DNA from: Bacteroidales bacterium
Lineage (GTDB): Bacteria > Bacteroidota > Bacteroidia > Bacteroidales > WCHB1-69
DNA length: 34,574 bases
Assembly: GCA_017506175.1 (NCBI GenBank)
Contig: JAFVNW010000067.1
Location: 1 to 34,574, forward strand
Direction of reading: 5' to 3'
Part shown: positions 33,240 through 34,574 of the stretch, in pieces
How the letters are laid out: every line of letters starts with the position of its first letter
How positions within the stretch are numbered: position 1 is the first letter of the stretch
Translations under genes and position numbers: made by a program
Notes under the pieces: model-generated
Databases searched by the model: none
Told to the model about the DNA's origin: nothing
What the model saw: only the letters and a program-made list of their open reading frames with translations

Positions 33240-34127
33240 CTAATCTTCCATTTCGTTGGTCACCACCGAAGCCAGACGGTACTCCTCAGGACAAACCTCA
33301 TCCTGAATGTAGTTGCTGACCGTCAGCACCTCGCCCTTTTCATTGTAGGTGAATTCCGACCACGCAAGCAATGTTTCCTTGTCAAACTGTTTGATCTTTA
33401 CACAATTATCGCCTTCGTAAGCGTATTCGGTACGGCGGTACATGTCCAGATTCTCCTCTTCCATCTCCGAAACGTGACCGTTTTCATCATATTGATAGTA
33501 CGCCTTTGCAATCAGTTTTTCATCATAATTGTAAAGGAGCTCCTTCGTCTTGTGGTTATCAGCGTCGTATTCGTAAACAAAAGTACGGCTGTCATTCTCC
33601 TGCAACTGTTCGTAGTGCCGTTTCTTCAAGAGTTTGTGCCCGCTATACTCGTTGGTGGTGCGGTACATGATTTTCCCGTCCTCGTCAAACTCTTCGAGTT
33701 TCGTGAGCAAACCGTCGGCATCGTACTCGTACTTTTTTTCCGTACAGACGAACTCGCCTTCGTCGTAGGAGTCCTCGCGCACGAGCAGCTTGCCCTCGTA
33801 GATGCAACGGGTGATGTATTCCGGAGAGCCCTCGCCATAAATGGCCCCCTTTTCAAAAAGAAGCCCGTCCTCACCATAATAGAAGGTGTTTTTTTGGGTG
33901 TGTTCGCCGGTCTCGTCAAAAAGCGACGAAGCGACGACACGTCCTTGCTCGTCGTACTCGTTGCGAGTGGTGGATTCCACGCCGCCATCGGAGTTGTAAT
34001 GCTCCTCGACAAGGATGTTGCCGCGGGCATCGAACTCGATTTTCGCTTCAAGGAAATACTCCTTCTTGAGGTCGTTCTTATCGTACCCCACCCGGACATA
34101 ATTGGTATTGAAAATCCTTTTGATCAT
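33240..34127 (-). CDS. Acidic YD/MORN-like repeat protein, no signal peptide
   Basis: 295 residues, very acidic, built of about ten units with the pattern Y(E/D)..G....., for example EYDEQGRVVASSLFDETGEH, YEYDADGLLTKLEEFDEDGK, YQYDENGHVSEMEEE, FTYNEKGEVLTVS. The units look like beta-hairpin repeats of the YD/RHS or MORN kind. With no signal peptide or membrane helix it is probably cytoplasmic. Its stop is two bases before the anchored-protein start, so the two may be co-translated. It resembles in style the lipoprotein at 28522. Function unknown. Confidence 0.72.
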   Translation of the reverse strand: MIKRIFNTNYVRVGYDKNDLKKEYFLEAKIEFDARGNILVEEHYNSDGGVESTTRNEYDEQGRVVASSLFDETGEHTQKNTFYYGEDGLLFEKGAIYGEGSPEYITRCIYEGKLLVREDSYDEGEFVCTEKKYEYDADGLLTKLEEFDEDGKIMYRTTNEYSGHKLLKKRHYEQLQENDSRTFVYEYDADNHKTKELLYNYDEKLIAKAYYQYDENGHVSEMEEENLDMYRRTEYAYEGDNCVKIKQFDKETLLAWSEFTYNEKGEVLTVSNYIQDEVCPEEYRLASVVTNEMED

Positions 34128-34183
34128 AAAATGATGTCTTAGAATAATGAATTAAACGGCACGGAGTACTTCCCAGCGCCTAC

Positions 34184-34574
34184 CTACAAAGTAGGCCCGA
34201 ACGCGATCAATGCCTTGCCCTGTTCGGTGTCGGAGAAGTTCTCGAAATTCTTGATGAAGAAAGAGGCCAGCTGGTCGGCGCTCTCCTTGTAGGCTTTCTT
34301 GTCGGCCCAAGCGTTCTCGGGGTTCAACAGACTGTCGTCGAGACCGTTGATGTGCTTCGGAACGAACAGGTTGAATGGTTTCACGAGGGTGGTTTCGCAG
34401 TTCACGAGCTCGTTGTTGAGGATAGCCGAGATGATGGTACGGGTATCTTTCAGCGAGAAGCGTTTGCCCACGCCGTAGCCGCCGCCGGTCCAGCCGGTGT
34501 TCACGAGGTAGGCGGTGGCGTTGTGCTCGGTGAGTTTCTTGGCGAGCTCCTCGGCGTATTTGGTCGGGTGCAGC
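34184..34574 (-). CDS. pckA: Phosphoenolpyruvate carboxykinase (ATP), C-terminal part
   Basis: The window edge cuts the gene; about the last 129 codons are present. The sequence runs LHPTKYAEELAKKLTEHNAT, then AYLVNTGWTGGGYGVGKRFS, then LKDTRTIISAILN, and ends ALIAFGPTL. This matches the C-terminus of ATP-dependent PckA (E. coli: LHPTQYAEVL, AYLVNTGWNG, GKRISIKDTRAII). In Bacteroidales it usually runs toward oxaloacetate during fumarate-forming fermentation. The active-site P-loop lies outside the window. Confidence 0.95.
   Translation of the reverse strand, partial: LHPTKYAEELAKKLTEHNATAYLVNTGWTGGGYGVGKRFSLKDTRTIISAILNNELVNCETTLVKPFNLFVPKHINGLDDSLLNPENAWADKKAYKESADQLASFFIKNFENFSDTEQGKALIAFGPTL

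Overview
The window looks like chromosome of a Bacteroidota bacterium, most likely order Bacteroidales. Twelve upstream regions carry the Bacteroidetes -7 box TAnnTTTG. The lineage proteins GldH, DUF5606 and a PSP1/RicT-type protein are present. So is the fermentative pair of an OadA/PycB-like carboxyltransferase and ATP-type PEP carboxykinase. No rRNA, integrase, transposase or CRISPR array is visible.

Layout. 1-3415: a secreted protein of unknown function, tRNA-Ser(GCT) followed by nested palindromes, and RNase Z. 3777-8394: a tightly spaced five-gene plus-strand cluster encoding a PrsW-like intramembrane protease, an RsbW-like kinase, a membrane-bound RsbU/SpoIIE phosphatase, a STAS antagonist and a diacylglycerol-kinase-like protein. 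It reads as a partner-switching signalling module. 8635-12076: an accessory island with an orphan antitoxin and a collapsed zeta toxin, a strongly structured non-coding segment, an EcoRI-type adenine methyltransferase, a DUF4160/DUF2442 pair and a DUF262-HNH nuclease. 12214-20732 (all minus): MATE and MFS transporters, ornithine aminotransferase, the RicT-like/GldH pair, SHMT, and a two-cysteine DsrC next to a NarI/DsrM-like cytochrome b.

21071-22858: an OadA/PycB-like carboxyltransferase whose biotinyl domain has lost the biotin lysine. 22859-26201: a second accessory patch with an intact zeta-type toxin and partner bracketed by short tandem repeats, a secreted protein with an internal T9SS-sorting-like domain, a hicA remnant plus hicB, and a dense field of palindromes ending in CTACA. 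26202-29840 (plus): thioredoxin reductase, AzlCD, a lipoprotein and a DUF5606 protein. 29893-34574 (minus): an LTA-synthase-like phosphotransferase, DapF, two uncharacterised proteins and the C-terminal part of PckA.

The main theme of the accessory parts is decay and rearrangement. Two of three toxin genes are remnants beside intact antitoxin-like genes, and palindromic repeats have landed in or against coding sequence: at the methyltransferase 3' end, in hicA and in the trxB leader. The best candidates for undescribed biology are the PrsW/partner-switching/lipid-kinase cluster, the methyltransferase-DUF4160-DUF2442-DUF262/HNH island with its structured leader, and the DsrC-cytochrome b pair. 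All functional calls come from motif recognition by eye; no database search was run.
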